64,000 nucleotides of DNA. Origin: Curvibacter microcysteis (GTDB lineage Bacteria > Pseudomonadota > Gammaproteobacteria > Burkholderiales > Burkholderiaceae_C). The DNA is taken from the NCBI RefSeq assembly GCF_028649435.1, contig NZ_JAQSIN010000012.1; one strand, 5' to 3'. This document shows, in pieces, positions 40,747-50,877 of the stretch. Below the pieces are notes generated by a model. That model ran no database searches. It saw nothing but the letters and a program-made list of their open reading frames with translations, and was not told the DNA's origin. Every line of letters starts with the position of its first letter. Positions within the stretch are counted from its first letter, which is position 1. Made by a program: the position numbers and the translations under genes.

Positions 40747-42876
40747 ATGGTTGAAATCGAACTCGACGGTCAGAAGGTAGAGGTCAATGAAGGCAGCATG
40801 GTCATGCATGCAGCTGAAAAGGCCGGCACCTACATTCCGCATTTTTGCTACCACAAGAAGCTGAGCATCGCGGCCAACTGCCGCATGTGCCTGGTCGATG
40901 TGGAAAAGGCCCCCAAGCCCATGCCCGCCTGCGCCACCCCGGTGACGCAGGGCATGATCGTCCGCACCAAGAGCGACAAGGCCATCAAGGCCCAGCAATC
41001 GGTGATGGAATTCCTGCTCATCAACCACCCGCTGGATTGCCCCATCTGCGACCAGGGCGGTGAGTGCCAGTTGCAGGACTTGGCTGTGGGTTATGGCGGC
41101 TCTTCTTCGCGCTATGCCGAAGAAAAGCGCGTTGTCTTCCACAAGGACGTGGGTCCGCTGATCTCGATGGAAGAGATGAGCCGATGCATTCACTGCACCC
41201 GTTGCGTGCGCTTTGGCCAGGAAGTGGCCGGCGTGATGGAACTGGGCATGATCCACCGTGGCGAGCACTCCGAGATCACCACCATCGCGGGCGAGTCCAT
41301 TGACTCCGAACTGTCGGGCAACATGATCGACATCTGCCCGGTCGGTGCCTTGACCAGCAAGCCTTTCCGCTACAGCGCCCGCACTTGGGAGCTGTCGCGC
41401 CGCAAGAGCGTCAGCCCCCACGATTCGACCGGTGCCAATCTGATCGTTCAGGTCAAGAACCACCAAGTGTTGCGCGTGGTGCCGTTGGAAAACGAAGCCA
41501 TCAACGAATGCTGGATTGCTGACCGCGACCGCTTCTCCTACGAGTCGCTCAACGGCCCCGACCGCCTGACCCAGCCCATGCTCAAGCAAGGTGGCGAGTG
41601 GAAGACTGTCGATTGGCAGACCGCTCTCGAATATGTGGCCAACGGCCTGAAGCAAATTGGGGCCAACCACGGCGCCAACAGCATCGGCGCCCTGGTGAGC
41701 CCGCACAGCACCGTGGAAGAGTTGTTCCTGGCCGCCCGTTTGGTGCGTGGCCTGGGCAGCGACAGCATCGACTACCGTCTGCGCAACGCTGAATTCAGCG
41801 CCCCTGAAGGCGCTCGTTGGTTGGGCACCTCCATCGCTTCCTTGAGCGAACTCCAGCGCGTGCTGGTGGTCGGCGCTAACCTGCGCAAGGATCACCCGCT
41901 GTTTGCTCAGCGCATTCGCCAGGCCGCTCGCAAGGGCGCCCAAGTGCATGCCTTGTATTCGGCTGAATCTGACTGGGCATTGCCTGTTGCGCAGTTCCAA
42001 GTGGCTGCTGCCGACCAATGGATCAATGCTTTGGCGTCGATCGCTGCGGCTGTGGCTCAAGAAAAGGGCCTGGTCGCTCCGTGGTCTGCTGAGGTCACGG
42101 CTCAAGCCCAAGCCATCGCCAAGTCTTTGTTGGGCGGGGACCGCAAGGCGGTCTTGCTTGGCAATGCCGCAGCCCACCACGCCAACGCCAGCAGCCTGCT
42201 GGCTCTGGCCAACTGGATCGCCAGCGAAACCGGCGCCAGCGTCGGTTACCTGACCGAAGCCGCCAACACCGTGGGTGCGCAGCTGGTCAATGCCCAGCCG
42301 ACGGGTGCAGGTTTCAATGCGGGTCAAATGGTGCAAGGTGCTCTCAAGGCGGCTTTGTTGCTCAATGTCGAACCGGCGTTCGATACTGCTGCAGGTCAGG
42401 CTGCGCTCGCAGGCTTGAACAAGGCTGAGATGGTGGTCACTTTGAGCCCCTTCAAGACCAACCTCGAGATCAGCGACGTGCTGTTGCCGATTGCACCGTT
42501 CACCGAAACCTCGGGCAGCTTTGTCAACGCCGAAGGCCGTCTGCAAAGCTTCCATGCGGTGGTCAAGCCCCTGGGCGAGACCCGTCCGGCTTGGAAGGTC
42601 CTGCGTGTGCTCGGTAACCTGTTGGGCTTGGGCGACTTCGCATTCGAGTCTTCGCAAGAAGTGCTGGCCCAAGCCGCTTTGGCCACGGCCGAGCAGCCGC
42701 AAGTGGCCGCCGGCCGCCTGAACAATGGCAGCCAGGCCGCCATCCGGGCCAGCGTGGCTGGTGAAGTTGCACCGGTGACGGCCGCGATCTACCAGCTTGA
42801 CGGTCTGGTTCGCCGTGCACCGTCGCTGCAAATGACGGCGGATGCCCGCCTGGCTTTGGATGAGGTGACCGCATGA
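40747..42876 (+). CDS. nuoG: NADH-quinone oxidoreductase subunit G
   Basis: 709 residues. The N-terminal ferredoxin-like part has the [2Fe-2S] cysteines (CYHKKLSIAANCRMC and ACATPV). HPLDCPICDQGGECQL gives the His-Cys3 cluster, and CIHCTRCVRF with DICPVGAL the remaining [4Fe-4S] cluster. The rest is a molybdopterin-oxidoreductase-like domain without cofactor. I chose the ATG at 40747 (MVEIELDGQ) with GAGAGAAC upstream; an earlier in-frame start at 40729 overlaps nuoF. Confidence 0.96.
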   Translation: MVEIELDGQKVEVNEGSMVMHAAEKAGTYIPHFCYHKKLSIAANCRMCLVDVEKAPKPMPACATPVTQGMIVRTKSDKAIKAQQSVMEFLLINHPLDCPICDQGGECQLQDLAVGYGGSSSRYAEEKRVVFHKDVGPLISMEEMSRCIHCTRCVRFGQEVAGVMELGMIHRGEHSEITTIAGESIDSELSGNMIDICPVGALTSKPFRYSARTWELSRRKSVSPHDSTGANLIVQVKNHQVLRVVPLENEAINECWIADRDRFSYESLNGPDRLTQPMLKQGGEWKTVDWQTALEYVANGLKQIGANHGANSIGALVSPHSTVEELFLAARLVRGLGSDSIDYRLRNAEFSAPEGARWLGTSIASLSELQRVLVVGANLRKDHPLFAQRIRQAARKGAQVHALYSAESDWALPVAQFQVAAADQWINALASIAAAVAQEKGLVAPWSAEVTAQAQAIAKSLLGGDRKAVLLGNAAAHHANASSLLALANWIASETGASVGYLTEAANTVGAQLVNAQPTGAGFNAGQMVQGALKAALLLNVEPAFDTAAGQAALAGLNKAEMVVTLSPFKTNLEISDVLLPIAPFTETSGSFVNAEGRLQSFHAVVKPLGETRPAWKVLRVLGNLLGLGDFAFESSQEVLAQAALATAEQPQVAAGRLNNGSQAAIRASVAGEVAPVTAAIYQLDGLVRRAPSLQMTADARLALDEVTA

Positions 42877-43955
42877 TCGACGCGCTGTACAACGCTGGAC
42901 TGGGTCTGCTGCCCGCCAGCTGGTGGACGCTGGCGGCCTGGCCGGTGCTCTGGGTTCTGATCAAGATCGTGGCCGTGCTGGCCCCGCTGATGGGGGCTGT
43001 GGCCTACCTGACGCTGTGGGAGCGCAAGCTGCTGGGGTTCATCCAGGTGCGTTACGGCCCCAACCGCGTGGGTCCCGCCGGGTTGCTGCAGCCCATCGCT
43101 GATGCGGTCAAGCTGCTGACGAAGGAATTGATTCGCCCGACGGCAGCCAGCAATGGCCTGTTCCGTCTCGGTCCGATCATGGCGATCATGCCTGCCTTGG
43201 CCGCCTGGGTCGCCATTCCTTTCGGCCCGGAAGTCGCGCTGACCAACCTCAATGCCGGCTTGCTGCTGGTGATGGCGATCACGTCGATTGAAGTCTACGG
43301 TGTGATCATTGCGGGCTGGGCATCGAACTCCAAGTACGCTTTCTTGGGCGCGCTGCGTGCGTCGGCTCAGATGGTGAGCTACGAAATCGCCATGGGCTTC
43401 TGCTTCTTGGTGGTGCTGATGGTGTCGGGCAGCATGAACCTGTCGACCATCGTGGCGGGTCAAGCCAAGGGCACTTTGGCCGGTCTGGGTCTGAACTTCC
43501 TGTCCTGGAACTGGCTCCCCCTGCTGCCCATCTTCGTGGTGTACCTGATCTCCGGTGTGGCAGAAACCAATCGCCACCCCTTCGACGTGGTGGAAGGCGA
43601 AGCTGAAATCGTGGCAGGTCACATGGTCGAGTACTCGGGCATGGGCTTCGCTATCTTCTTCCTGGCCGAATACGCCAGCATGTGGTTGGTGTCGATCCTG
43701 GCCGTGCTGATGTTCCTGGGTGGTTGGTTGTCGCCGATCGACCACGCGATCTTCAACGCCGTGCCGGGCTGGATCTGGCTGGGCATCAAGACCTTCCTGG
43801 TCGTGTCCATGTTCATCTGGATCCGTGCCACCTTCCCGCGCTTCCGCTACGACCAGATCATGCGTCTGGGCTGGAAGATTTTCATCCCGGTCACCCTGGT
43901 GTGGCTGCTCGTGGTGGGGTTCTGGATGCAGACCCCCTGGAACATCTGGAACTGA
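42873..43955 (+). CDS. nuoH: NADH-quinone oxidoreductase subunit H
   Basis: 360 residues with eight or more membrane helices. It joins the peripheral and membrane arms and forms the quinone entry. WERKLLGFIQVRYGPNRVG and AETNRHPFDVVEGEAEIV are the two conserved loops. Its ATG overlaps the nuoG stop (ATGA). Confidence 0.97.
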   Translation: MIDALYNAGLGLLPASWWTLAAWPVLWVLIKIVAVLAPLMGAVAYLTLWERKLLGFIQVRYGPNRVGPAGLLQPIADAVKLLTKELIRPTAASNGLFRLGPIMAIMPALAAWVAIPFGPEVALTNLNAGLLLVMAITSIEVYGVIIAGWASNSKYAFLGALRASAQMVSYEIAMGFCFLVVLMVSGSMNLSTIVAGQAKGTLAGLGLNFLSWNWLPLLPIFVVYLISGVAETNRHPFDVVEGEAEIVAGHMVEYSGMGFAIFFLAEYASMWLVSILAVLMFLGGWLSPIDHAIFNAVPGWIWLGIKTFLVVSMFIWIRATFPRFRYDQIMRLGWKIFIPVTLVWLLVVGFWMQTPWNIWN

Positions 43956-43967
43956 GTGGGCAAGAAC

Positions 43968-44477
43968 ATGACAGTCGCCGCAGCTTCCCCCTTCTCGCTC
44001 AAGGACTTCTTGAAGAGCTTCATGCTTTTCGAGTTGTTCAAGGGCATGGCAATGACCGGTCGTTACGCTTTCAAGCGCAAGGTCACCGTTCAGTTTCCTG
44101 AAGAGAAAACCCCTTTGTCGCCCCGTTTCCGTGGTCTGCACGCGCTGCGTCGCTACGAAAACGGTGAAGAGCGCTGCATTGCTTGCAAGCTCTGCGAGGC
44201 CGTGTGCCCCGCCATGGCCATCACCATCGAATCCGATGTCCGCGATGACGGTTCACGCCGTACCACGCGTTATGACATCGATCTGACCAAGTGCATCTTC
44301 TGCGGTTTCTGCGAAGAAAGCTGCCCGGTGGATTCGATTGTTGAAACGCATATTTTTGAGTACCACGGTGAAAAGCGGGGCGACCTGTACTTCACCAAAG
44401 ACATGCTGTTGGCGGTGGGCGACCGTTACGAGAACGATATTGCAGCTGCCAAAGCGGCAGATGCGAAATACCGTTGA
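43968..44477 (+). CDS. nuoI: NADH-quinone oxidoreductase subunit I
   Basis: 169 residues with two [4Fe-4S] ferredoxin motifs, CIACKLCEAVCPAMAI and CIFCGFCEESCPVDSI, which hold clusters N6a and N6b. The N-terminal amphipathic helix (FLKSFMLFELFKGM) lies along the membrane. I used the ATG at 43968; a GTG at 43956, directly after the nuoH stop, is in frame. Confidence 0.96.
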   Translation: MTVAAASPFSLKDFLKSFMLFELFKGMAMTGRYAFKRKVTVQFPEEKTPLSPRFRGLHALRRYENGEERCIACKLCEAVCPAMAITIESDVRDDGSRRTTRYDIDLTKCIFCGFCEESCPVDSIVETHIFEYHGEKRGDLYFTKDMLLAVGDRYENDIAAAKAADAKYR

Positions 44478-44514
44478 CCAGCTTTCACGCCTGAACCCTG
44501 AAAAGACCTGATTC

Positions 44515-45171
44515 ATGGACGCCAAGACTGGTTTCTTTTATCTCTTCTCGGTGGTGCTGCTGTTTGCAGCCTTCCGAGTGATCACTGCGCGCAACCCTGT
44601 GCACGCGGTTCTCTACCTCATGCTGGCCTTTTCGCAGGCCTCAGCCGTCTGGCTGCTGCTCAAGGCCGAGTTCCTGGCCATTACCCTGGTGCTGGTGTAC
44701 CTGGGGGCGGTGATGGTGCTCTTCCTGTTCGTGGTGATGATGCTCGATATCGACGTCGACAGCCTGCGCAAGGGGTTTTGGAAGCATTTCCCCCTGGCCG
44801 CCCTGATGGGTTCGGTGGTCGCGCTGGAAATGGCGGCGGTGTTGTTGGGTGGTTTCCGTTTGACGGAAGAGCCCAGCACTGCGGCCATGACTGAAGCGGC
44901 TGCCAAGGGCATTCAGTATTCCAACGCGCAAGAAATCGGCAAGCTGCTGTACACCCAGTACATCTACCCGATTGAAATTGCAGCCATGATCTTGTTGGTC
45001 GCCATGGTCGCCGCCATCGCGCTGACCCTGCGTCAACGCAAGGACAGCAAGTTCGTCGACGCCTCTGAACAGGTTCGCGTGCGTTCCCGTGACCGCGTCA
45101 AGCTGGTCAAAGTGGCCGTGACGCGCAAGGCAGAGGCGGCATCTGCGTCGGCTCCGGAGCAAAGCAAATGA
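44515..45171 (+). CDS. nuoJ: NADH-quinone oxidoreductase subunit J
   Basis: 218 residues with five membrane helices. EFLAITLVLVYLGAVMVLFLF is the highly conserved helix 3 with the pi-bulge. The basic C-terminal tail after the last helix (about residue 165 onward) extends into the cytoplasm. Its stop overlaps the nuoK start in ATGA. Confidence 0.95.
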   Translation: MDAKTGFFYLFSVVLLFAAFRVITARNPVHAVLYLMLAFSQASAVWLLLKAEFLAITLVLVYLGAVMVLFLFVVMMLDIDVDSLRKGFWKHFPLAALMGSVVALEMAAVLLGGFRLTEEPSTAAMTEAAAKGIQYSNAQEIGKLLYTQYIYPIEIAAMILLVAMVAAIALTLRQRKDSKFVDASEQVRVRSRDRVKLVKVAVTRKAEAASASAPEQSK

Positions 45172-45476
45172 CCCTGACACTTGGACACTTTCTTTCCATC
45201 GGGGCAGTGCTGTTCGCGCTGTCGGTGATCGGGATTTTCTTGAACCGCAAGAACTTGATCGTGCTGCTGATGTGCATCGAATTGATGCTGCTGGCAGTGA
45301 ACACGAATTTCGTGGCCTTCTCTCACTACCTGGGGGATATGCACGGTCAGGTGTTCGTGTTCTTCATCCTCACCGTGGCGGCCGCTGAGTCCGCCATTGG
45401 TCTGGCGATTCTGGTGCTCTTGTTCCGCAACAAGAACAGCATCAATGTCGATGAACTCAACACGCTCAAAGGCTAA
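45168..45476 (+). CDS. nuoK: NADH-quinone oxidoreductase subunit K
   Basis: 102 residues, three membrane helices, related to MrpC. The two membrane glutamates of the proton path lie in LLMCIELMLLAVN and AAAESAIGLAIL. Its length is typical. Confidence 0.96.
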   Translation: MTLTLGHFLSIGAVLFALSVIGIFLNRKNLIVLLMCIELMLLAVNTNFVAFSHYLGDMHGQVFVFFILTVAAAESAIGLAILVLLFRNKNSINVDELNTLKG

Positions 45477-45491
45477 CCAGAGAATCCAACC

Positions 45492-47522
45492 ATGAGCGCT
45501 ACGCTTTCTGCATCCACCCTGCTTGCGGTGCCGCTGGCCCCGCTGGCGGGTTCATTCCTCGCCGGGGTTTTGGGCACGACCTTTGGCGGCAATGTGATTG
45601 GCCGCCGTGCCACGCACACGCTGGCGATTCTGGGCGTGTTCGTCGCCTTTGTGCTGTCGGCCTTGACCTTCCAGAGCGTCGTTTTTGACGGTGCCCGCTT
45701 CAATGAAACGCTCTACACCTGGATGGTGGTGGGTGACCTGAAGATGGAAGTCGGCTTCCTGATTGACAGCCTGACGGCGATGATGATGTGCGTCGTGACC
45801 TTCGTGTCGTTGATGGTGCACATCTACACCATCGGCTACATGGAAGAAGACGAGGGCTATAACCGTTTCTTCGCTTACATCTCGCTGTTCACCTTCTCCA
45901 TGTTGATGCTCGTGATGAGCAACAACATGCTGCAGCTGTTCTTCGGTTGGGAAGCAGTGGGCTTGGTGTCTTACCTGCTGATTGGTTTCTGGTTCAACAA
46001 GCCGACGGCGATCTTCGCCAACATGAAGGCCTTCTTGGTCAACCGTGTGGGTGACTTTGGCTTCATCTTGGGCATTGGCCTGCTGGCCGCTTACGGCGGT
46101 ACGCTGAACTATTCAGAGACCTTCGCCAAGGCCGACGAGATTGCCAAGCTGACCTTCCCGGGCACCGACTGGATGTTGGTGACAGTGGTGTGCATCTGCT
46201 TGTTCATCGGTGCCATGGGCAAGTCGGCCCAGTTCCCTTTGCACGTCTGGCTGCCCGACTCCATGGAAGGCCCGACCCCCATTTCGGCCCTGATCCACGC
46301 TGCGACCATGGTCACCGCGGGCATCTTCATGGTGGCTCGCATGTCACCGCTGTTCGAGCTGAGCGACACCGCGCTGAATTTCATCATGGTGATCGGCTCC
46401 ATCACGGCCTTGTTCATGGGCTTCCTGGGCATCATCCAGAATGACATCAAGCGTGTCGTGGCCTACTCGACGCTGTCGCAGTTGGGCTACATGACCGTCG
46501 CCCTGGGTGCTTCGGCTTACTCGGTGGCCGTGTTCCACCTGATGACGCACGCGTTCTTCAAGGCCTTGCTCTTCTTGGCTGCAGGTTCCGTCATCATGGG
46601 CATGCACCACAACCAAGACATCCGCTGGATGGGTGGCGTTCGCAAGTACATGCCCATCACCTGGATCACTTCTCTGCTGGGTTCGCTGGCCTTGATCGGT
46701 ACGCCTTTCTTCTCGGGTTTCTACTCGAAGGACAGCATCATCGAAGCGGTGCATGAAAGTCATCTGCCGGCCGCCGGTTTTGCTGAGTTTGCTGTGTTGG
46801 CAGGGGTTTTTGTGACGGCCTTCTACTCGTTCCGTCTGTACTTCCTGGTCTTCCATGGCAAGGAACGCTTCGACCAGAACCCCGATGCCCACCACGGTCA
46901 TGACGACCACGGTCACCACGACGACCACCATGGTGACCATGGTCCCCATGAATCGCCTTGGGTGGTGACGCTGCCGCTGCTGCTGCTGGCCATCCCTTCG
47001 GTGCTGATCGGTTTCTTCGCGATCGAGCCCATGCTGTTCGGCGACTTCTTCAAAGACGTGATCTTTGTGGATGCTGAAAAGCACGCCGTGATGGAAGAGC
47101 TGGGTCATGCTTTCCACGGCCCGGTGGCGATGGCGATCCACGCTCTGAGCACGGCACCGTTCTGGCTGGCCTTCGCGGGTGTGGCGGTGTCTTATTACAT
47201 GTACATGATCAACCCGGCCTTGCCAGCGGCCATCAAGCGCATCTGCCAGCCGATCTACACCTTGTTGGAAAACAAGTACTACCTCGACTGGATCAACGAG
47301 AACATCCTGGCCCGTGGCGCGCGCGCTTTGGGTACCGGTCTGTGGAAGGCGGGTGACCAAGCCATCATCGACGGTACGCTGGTCAACGGTTCCTGGAAGC
47401 TGGTGGGTTGGGTCGCTGGCCTGGTGCGCTGGGCTCAGTCCGGCTACATCTATCACTACGCCCTGGTGATGATTCTGGGTGTGTTTGCCTTCATGACGTA
47501 CTTCGTCTGGCTCAACAAGTAG
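45492..47522 (+). CDS. nuoL: NADH-quinone oxidoreductase subunit L
   Basis: 676 residues, the most distal proton-pumping subunit, related to Mrp antiporters. The membrane Glu is in FFGWEAVGLVSYLLIGF and the key lysine in GKSAQFPLHVWLPDSMEGP. The long lateral helix that braces the membrane arm is at the C terminus. Between helices, around residues 461-486, there is a histidine/aspartate-rich loop with about 13 His (HHGHDDHGHHDDHHGDH). Confidence 0.96.
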   Translation: MSATLSASTLLAVPLAPLAGSFLAGVLGTTFGGNVIGRRATHTLAILGVFVAFVLSALTFQSVVFDGARFNETLYTWMVVGDLKMEVGFLIDSLTAMMMCVVTFVSLMVHIYTIGYMEEDEGYNRFFAYISLFTFSMLMLVMSNNMLQLFFGWEAVGLVSYLLIGFWFNKPTAIFANMKAFLVNRVGDFGFILGIGLLAAYGGTLNYSETFAKADEIAKLTFPGTDWMLVTVVCICLFIGAMGKSAQFPLHVWLPDSMEGPTPISALIHAATMVTAGIFMVARMSPLFELSDTALNFIMVIGSITALFMGFLGIIQNDIKRVVAYSTLSQLGYMTVALGASAYSVAVFHLMTHAFFKALLFLAAGSVIMGMHHNQDIRWMGGVRKYMPITWITSLLGSLALIGTPFFSGFYSKDSIIEAVHESHLPAAGFAEFAVLAGVFVTAFYSFRLYFLVFHGKERFDQNPDAHHGHDDHGHHDDHHGDHGPHESPWVVTLPLLLLAIPSVLIGFFAIEPMLFGDFFKDVIFVDAEKHAVMEELGHAFHGPVAMAIHALSTAPFWLAFAGVAVSYYMYMINPALPAAIKRICQPIYTLLENKYYLDWINENILARGARALGTGLWKAGDQAIIDGTLVNGSWKLVGWVAGLVRWAQSGYIYHYALVMILGVFAFMTYFVWLNK

Positions 47523-47535
47523 GAGAAAAACAAAA

Positions 47536-49011
47536 ATGGGTTTGTTGAGTCTTGCAATCTGGACACCGATTGTTTTTGGTGTCGTGCTGCTGGCCTTGGG
47601 CCGGGATGAACATGCCAAGGCGGTCCGTTGGGTCGCTCTGATTGGCGCCTTGGCCAGTCTCTTGGTCACTTGGCCGCTGTATGAGGGCTTTCAGCTCGGA
47701 ACCTCCGCCATGCAGTTTGTTGAAAACGTCTCGTGGATCGAGCGTTTCAACATCCACTACCACCTGGGCTTGGACGGTATCTCGTTCTGGTTCGTGCCGC
47801 TGACGGCTTTCATCACCTTGATCGTCGTGATCGCTGGCTGGGAAGTCATCACCGAACGCGTCAACCAGTACATGGGCGCCTTCCTGATCCTCAGCGGTTT
47901 GATGATCGGTGTCTTCACCGCACTCGATGGCATGTTGTTTTACGTGTTCTTCGAAGCCACACTGATCCCGATGTACCTGATCATCGGTATCTGGGGTGGC
48001 CCGAACAAGATCTACGCGGCTTTCAAGTTCTTCCTGTACACCTTGATGGGCTCGCTGCTGACCTTGGTCGCTTTGATCTATCTGTACAGCGCCTCGGGCG
48101 GTAGTTTCGACATCCTGACCTGGCACAAGCTTCCCCTGAGCAGCACTGCTCAGACACTGCTGTTCTTCGCGTTCTTCGCGGCATTCGCTGTCAAGGTCCC
48201 GATGTGGCCGGTGCACACCTGGTTGCCCGACGTTCACGTTGAAGCCCCCACGGGTGGTTCGGCTGTTCTGGCCGCGATCATGCTGAAGCTGGGTGCCTAT
48301 GGCTTCTTGCGCTTCTCGATGCCCATCGCACCGGACGCATCGCGTGAATGGGCCTGGTTGATCATCGGTCTGTCGCTGACGGCTGTGATCTACGTCGGCC
48401 TGGTTGCCATGGTCCAAAAGGACATGAAGAAGCTGGTCGCTTACTCGTCGGTGGCCCACATGGGTTTTGTGACCCTGGGTTTCTTCATCTTCAACGACCT
48501 GGGCGTCGCCGGCGGTTTGGTGCAGATGATTGCGCACGGTTTCGTGTCCGGCGCCATGTTCTTGAGCATTGGTGTCCTGTACGACCGCGTCCACTCGCGT
48601 GAGATCGCAAGCTATGGCGGTGTGGTCAACACCATGCCGAAGTTTGCTGCCTTTGCCTTGTTGTTCTCGATGGCCAACTGCGGCCTTCCGGGTACCGCTG
48701 GTTTCGTGGGCGAATGGATGGTGATCCTGGGGGCGGTGAAGGCCAACTTCTGGTTGGGCATGTTGTCCGCCACGGCGCTGATCTTCGGTGCGGCTTACAC
48801 CCTGTGGATGTTCAAGCGTGTTTACCTCGGCCCAGTGACCAACGACGACGTGCGCGAACTCAAGGACATCAATGCCCGTGAGTTCCTGATCATGGCGCTG
48901 CTGGCTGCTGCGGTCTTGTACATGGGCCTGTACCCCAAGCCCTTCACCGATGTGATGAACACCTCAGTGGCCGATCTGCTGCAGCATGTGGCAGCGTCCA
49001 AGCTGAACTGA
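47536..49011 (+). CDS. nuoM: NADH-quinone oxidoreductase subunit M
   Basis: 491 residues, 14 membrane helices, antiporter-like proton channel. The conserved Glu is in FYVFFEATLIPMYLIIG and the Lys in VKVPMWPVHTWLPDVHVEAP. Thirteen bases separate it from nuoL, with AGGAG in the gap. Confidence 0.97.
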   Translation: MGLLSLAIWTPIVFGVVLLALGRDEHAKAVRWVALIGALASLLVTWPLYEGFQLGTSAMQFVENVSWIERFNIHYHLGLDGISFWFVPLTAFITLIVVIAGWEVITERVNQYMGAFLILSGLMIGVFTALDGMLFYVFFEATLIPMYLIIGIWGGPNKIYAAFKFFLYTLMGSLLTLVALIYLYSASGGSFDILTWHKLPLSSTAQTLLFFAFFAAFAVKVPMWPVHTWLPDVHVEAPTGGSAVLAAIMLKLGAYGFLRFSMPIAPDASREWAWLIIGLSLTAVIYVGLVAMVQKDMKKLVAYSSVAHMGFVTLGFFIFNDLGVAGGLVQMIAHGFVSGAMFLSIGVLYDRVHSREIASYGGVVNTMPKFAAFALLFSMANCGLPGTAGFVGEWMVILGAVKANFWLGMLSATALIFGAAYTLWMFKRVYLGPVTNDDVRELKDINAREFLIMALLAAAVLYMGLYPKPFTDVMNTSVADLLQHVAASKLN

Positions 49012-49035
49012 CCAGACTGATCAGAGAGAAACGAG

Positions 49036-50523
49036 ATGATTGACAAACTCAGCTGGGTCACGACCTATCCGGAGGCGATTTTGCTGGCCATGGCCTGCGT
49101 GATCGCTCTGTTCGACCTCAGTGTGACCAGTACCCGCCGCACGGCGACCTACGTGCTCACCTTGCTGACGCTGGCCGTCGTGGCCGTGATGCAAGCGGTG
49201 TATGCCGACAGCGAGCAGACTCTCTACGGTTTTGGTGGCTTGATCGTCAGCGACCCCATGGGGAACTGGCTCAAGTGCTTCGCCACCGTGGCCATGTTCG
49301 TGACCCTGGTCTATGGTCGTCCCTATGCGGCCGACCGCGACATGTTGCGTGGCGGTGAGTTGTTCACCTTGAGCTTGTTTGCCTTGCTCGGCATGTTCGT
49401 CATGATCTCGGGCAACAACTTCCTGATCATTTACCTGGGTCTGGAACTGCTCACTCTGTCGAGCTACGCCTTGGTTGCGCTTCGCCGCGATCACGCCACC
49501 TCGACTGAGGCCGCCATGAAGTACTTCGTGCTGGGTGCCTTGGCCAGTGGTTTCCTGCTCTATGGCCTGTCCATGATGTACGGCGCCACCGGTTCGATGG
49601 ACATCGGCCAGGTGTTCAAGGCCGTGGGTTCGGGTCAAGTCAACCACCAAGTGCTGGTGTTTGGTCTGGTGTTCATCGTCGCTGGCTTGGCCTTCAAGCT
49701 GGGCGTGGTGCCTTTCCACATGTGGGTTCCCGACGTTTACCAAGGTGCCCCGACTGCTGTGACACTGATGATTGGTGGCGCTCCCAAGTTCGCTGCTTTC
49801 GCCATCGCCATTCGCCTGTTGGTTGAGGGCCTCTTGCCCCTGGCCATTGACTGGCAGCAAATGTTGGTGGTGCTGTCGGTGGGTTCGCTGCTGGTGGGTA
49901 ACTTGGTCGGTGTGGTGCAAACCAACCTCAAACGTCTGCTGGCCTATTCGACCATCTCGCAAATGGGTTTCGTGTTGCTGGGCCTGATTCCCGGTGTGGT
50001 GGCGGGTACGACCCTGCCGGCAGCCAATGCCTACAGCTCGGCCATGTTCTATGTGGTCACCTATGTGTTGACCACCTTGGCCACCTTCGGTGTGATCCTG
50101 CTCCTGGCCCGTGAAGGCTTTGAAAGCGAAGAGATCTCCGACCTGGCAGGCCTGAACCAACGCAGCCCGTTCTATGCGGCCGTGATGTCGGTGTGCTTGT
50201 TCTCGATGGCGGGTATTCCGCCGTTGATGGGCTTCTACGCCAAGCTGTCGGTGTTGCAAGCGCTGGTGACGACGGGCGAAACCGGCTATCTGGTTCTGGC
50301 GGTGTTTGCTGTGATCATGTCCTTGATCGGCGCTTTCTACTACCTGCGTGTGGTCAAGGTGATGTATTTTGACCAGCCTCTGACTGCCACCACCGTGTCG
50401 GCGCCTACCGATGTCCGCGTCGTGCTCTCGCTGAATGCCGGCTTGATCTTGGTGCTGGGTCTGGTGCCCGGCGGCCTGATGGCTCTGTGTGCTCGCGCCA
50501 TTGTGCGCACCCTGGGCTCTTGA
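49036..50523 (+). CDS. nuoN: NADH-quinone oxidoreductase subunit N
   Basis: 495 residues, the third antiporter-like subunit. LIIYLGLELLTLSSYALVA carries the conserved Glu and FKLGVVPFHMWVPDVYQGAP the Lys. It is the last of the 14 nuo genes. Confidence 0.97.
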   Translation: MIDKLSWVTTYPEAILLAMACVIALFDLSVTSTRRTATYVLTLLTLAVVAVMQAVYADSEQTLYGFGGLIVSDPMGNWLKCFATVAMFVTLVYGRPYAADRDMLRGGELFTLSLFALLGMFVMISGNNFLIIYLGLELLTLSSYALVALRRDHATSTEAAMKYFVLGALASGFLLYGLSMMYGATGSMDIGQVFKAVGSGQVNHQVLVFGLVFIVAGLAFKLGVVPFHMWVPDVYQGAPTAVTLMIGGAPKFAAFAIAIRLLVEGLLPLAIDWQQMLVVLSVGSLLVGNLVGVVQTNLKRLLAYSTISQMGFVLLGLIPGVVAGTTLPAANAYSSAMFYVVTYVLTTLATFGVILLLAREGFESEEISDLAGLNQRSPFYAAVMSVCLFSMAGIPPLMGFYAKLSVLQALVTTGETGYLVLAVFAVIMSLIGAFYYLRVVKVMYFDQPLTATTVSAPTDVRVVLSLNAGLILVLGLVPGGLMALCARAIVRTLGS

Positions 50524-50553
50524 GCCCGGGCTGATCCGCCGAGGTCACACGTC

Positions 50554-50874
50554 TTGAACCAGACTGGTGCCATTTGGCTGGTCATCTTGGCGGCCCTTGT
50601 GGCCGCTAATTTGCCTTTCATCAACCACCGCCTGCTGGCGGTGGTGCCGCTTCGGGGGCCCAAGTCCTTGCCCGTTCGGGCCTTGGAGTTGCTGTTTTTT
50701 TACGGTCTCGCAGGGGGTGTCGGCTTGCTGCTGGAGCAACGAGCTGGGCAGATTTCTCCCCAAGGCTGGGAGTTCTATGCCATCACCGGCGCCTTGTTCC
50801 TCACCTTGGCCTTTCCCGGGTTTGTGTACCGCTACCTGCTCAAGCACCGGGCAGTTGGCAAGTCACCGGCCTAA
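50554..50874 (+). CDS. DUF2818 family membrane protein
   Basis: 106 residues with three hydrophobic segments (IWLVILAALVAANLPF, LELLFFYGLAGGVGLLL, ITGALFLTLAFPGFVYRYLL) and the conserved PFINHRLLAVVPLRGPK. The start is a TTG, with GAGGT eight bases upstream; no ATG is near. In Burkholderiales this gene directly follows nuoN, so a link with complex I assembly or stability is often assumed, but its function is not established. Confidence 0.88.
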   Translation: MNQTGAIWLVILAALVAANLPFINHRLLAVVPLRGPKSLPVRALELLFFYGLAGGVGLLLEQRAGQISPQGWEFYAITGALFLTLAFPGFVYRYLLKHRAVGKSPA

Positions 50875-50877
50875 ACC

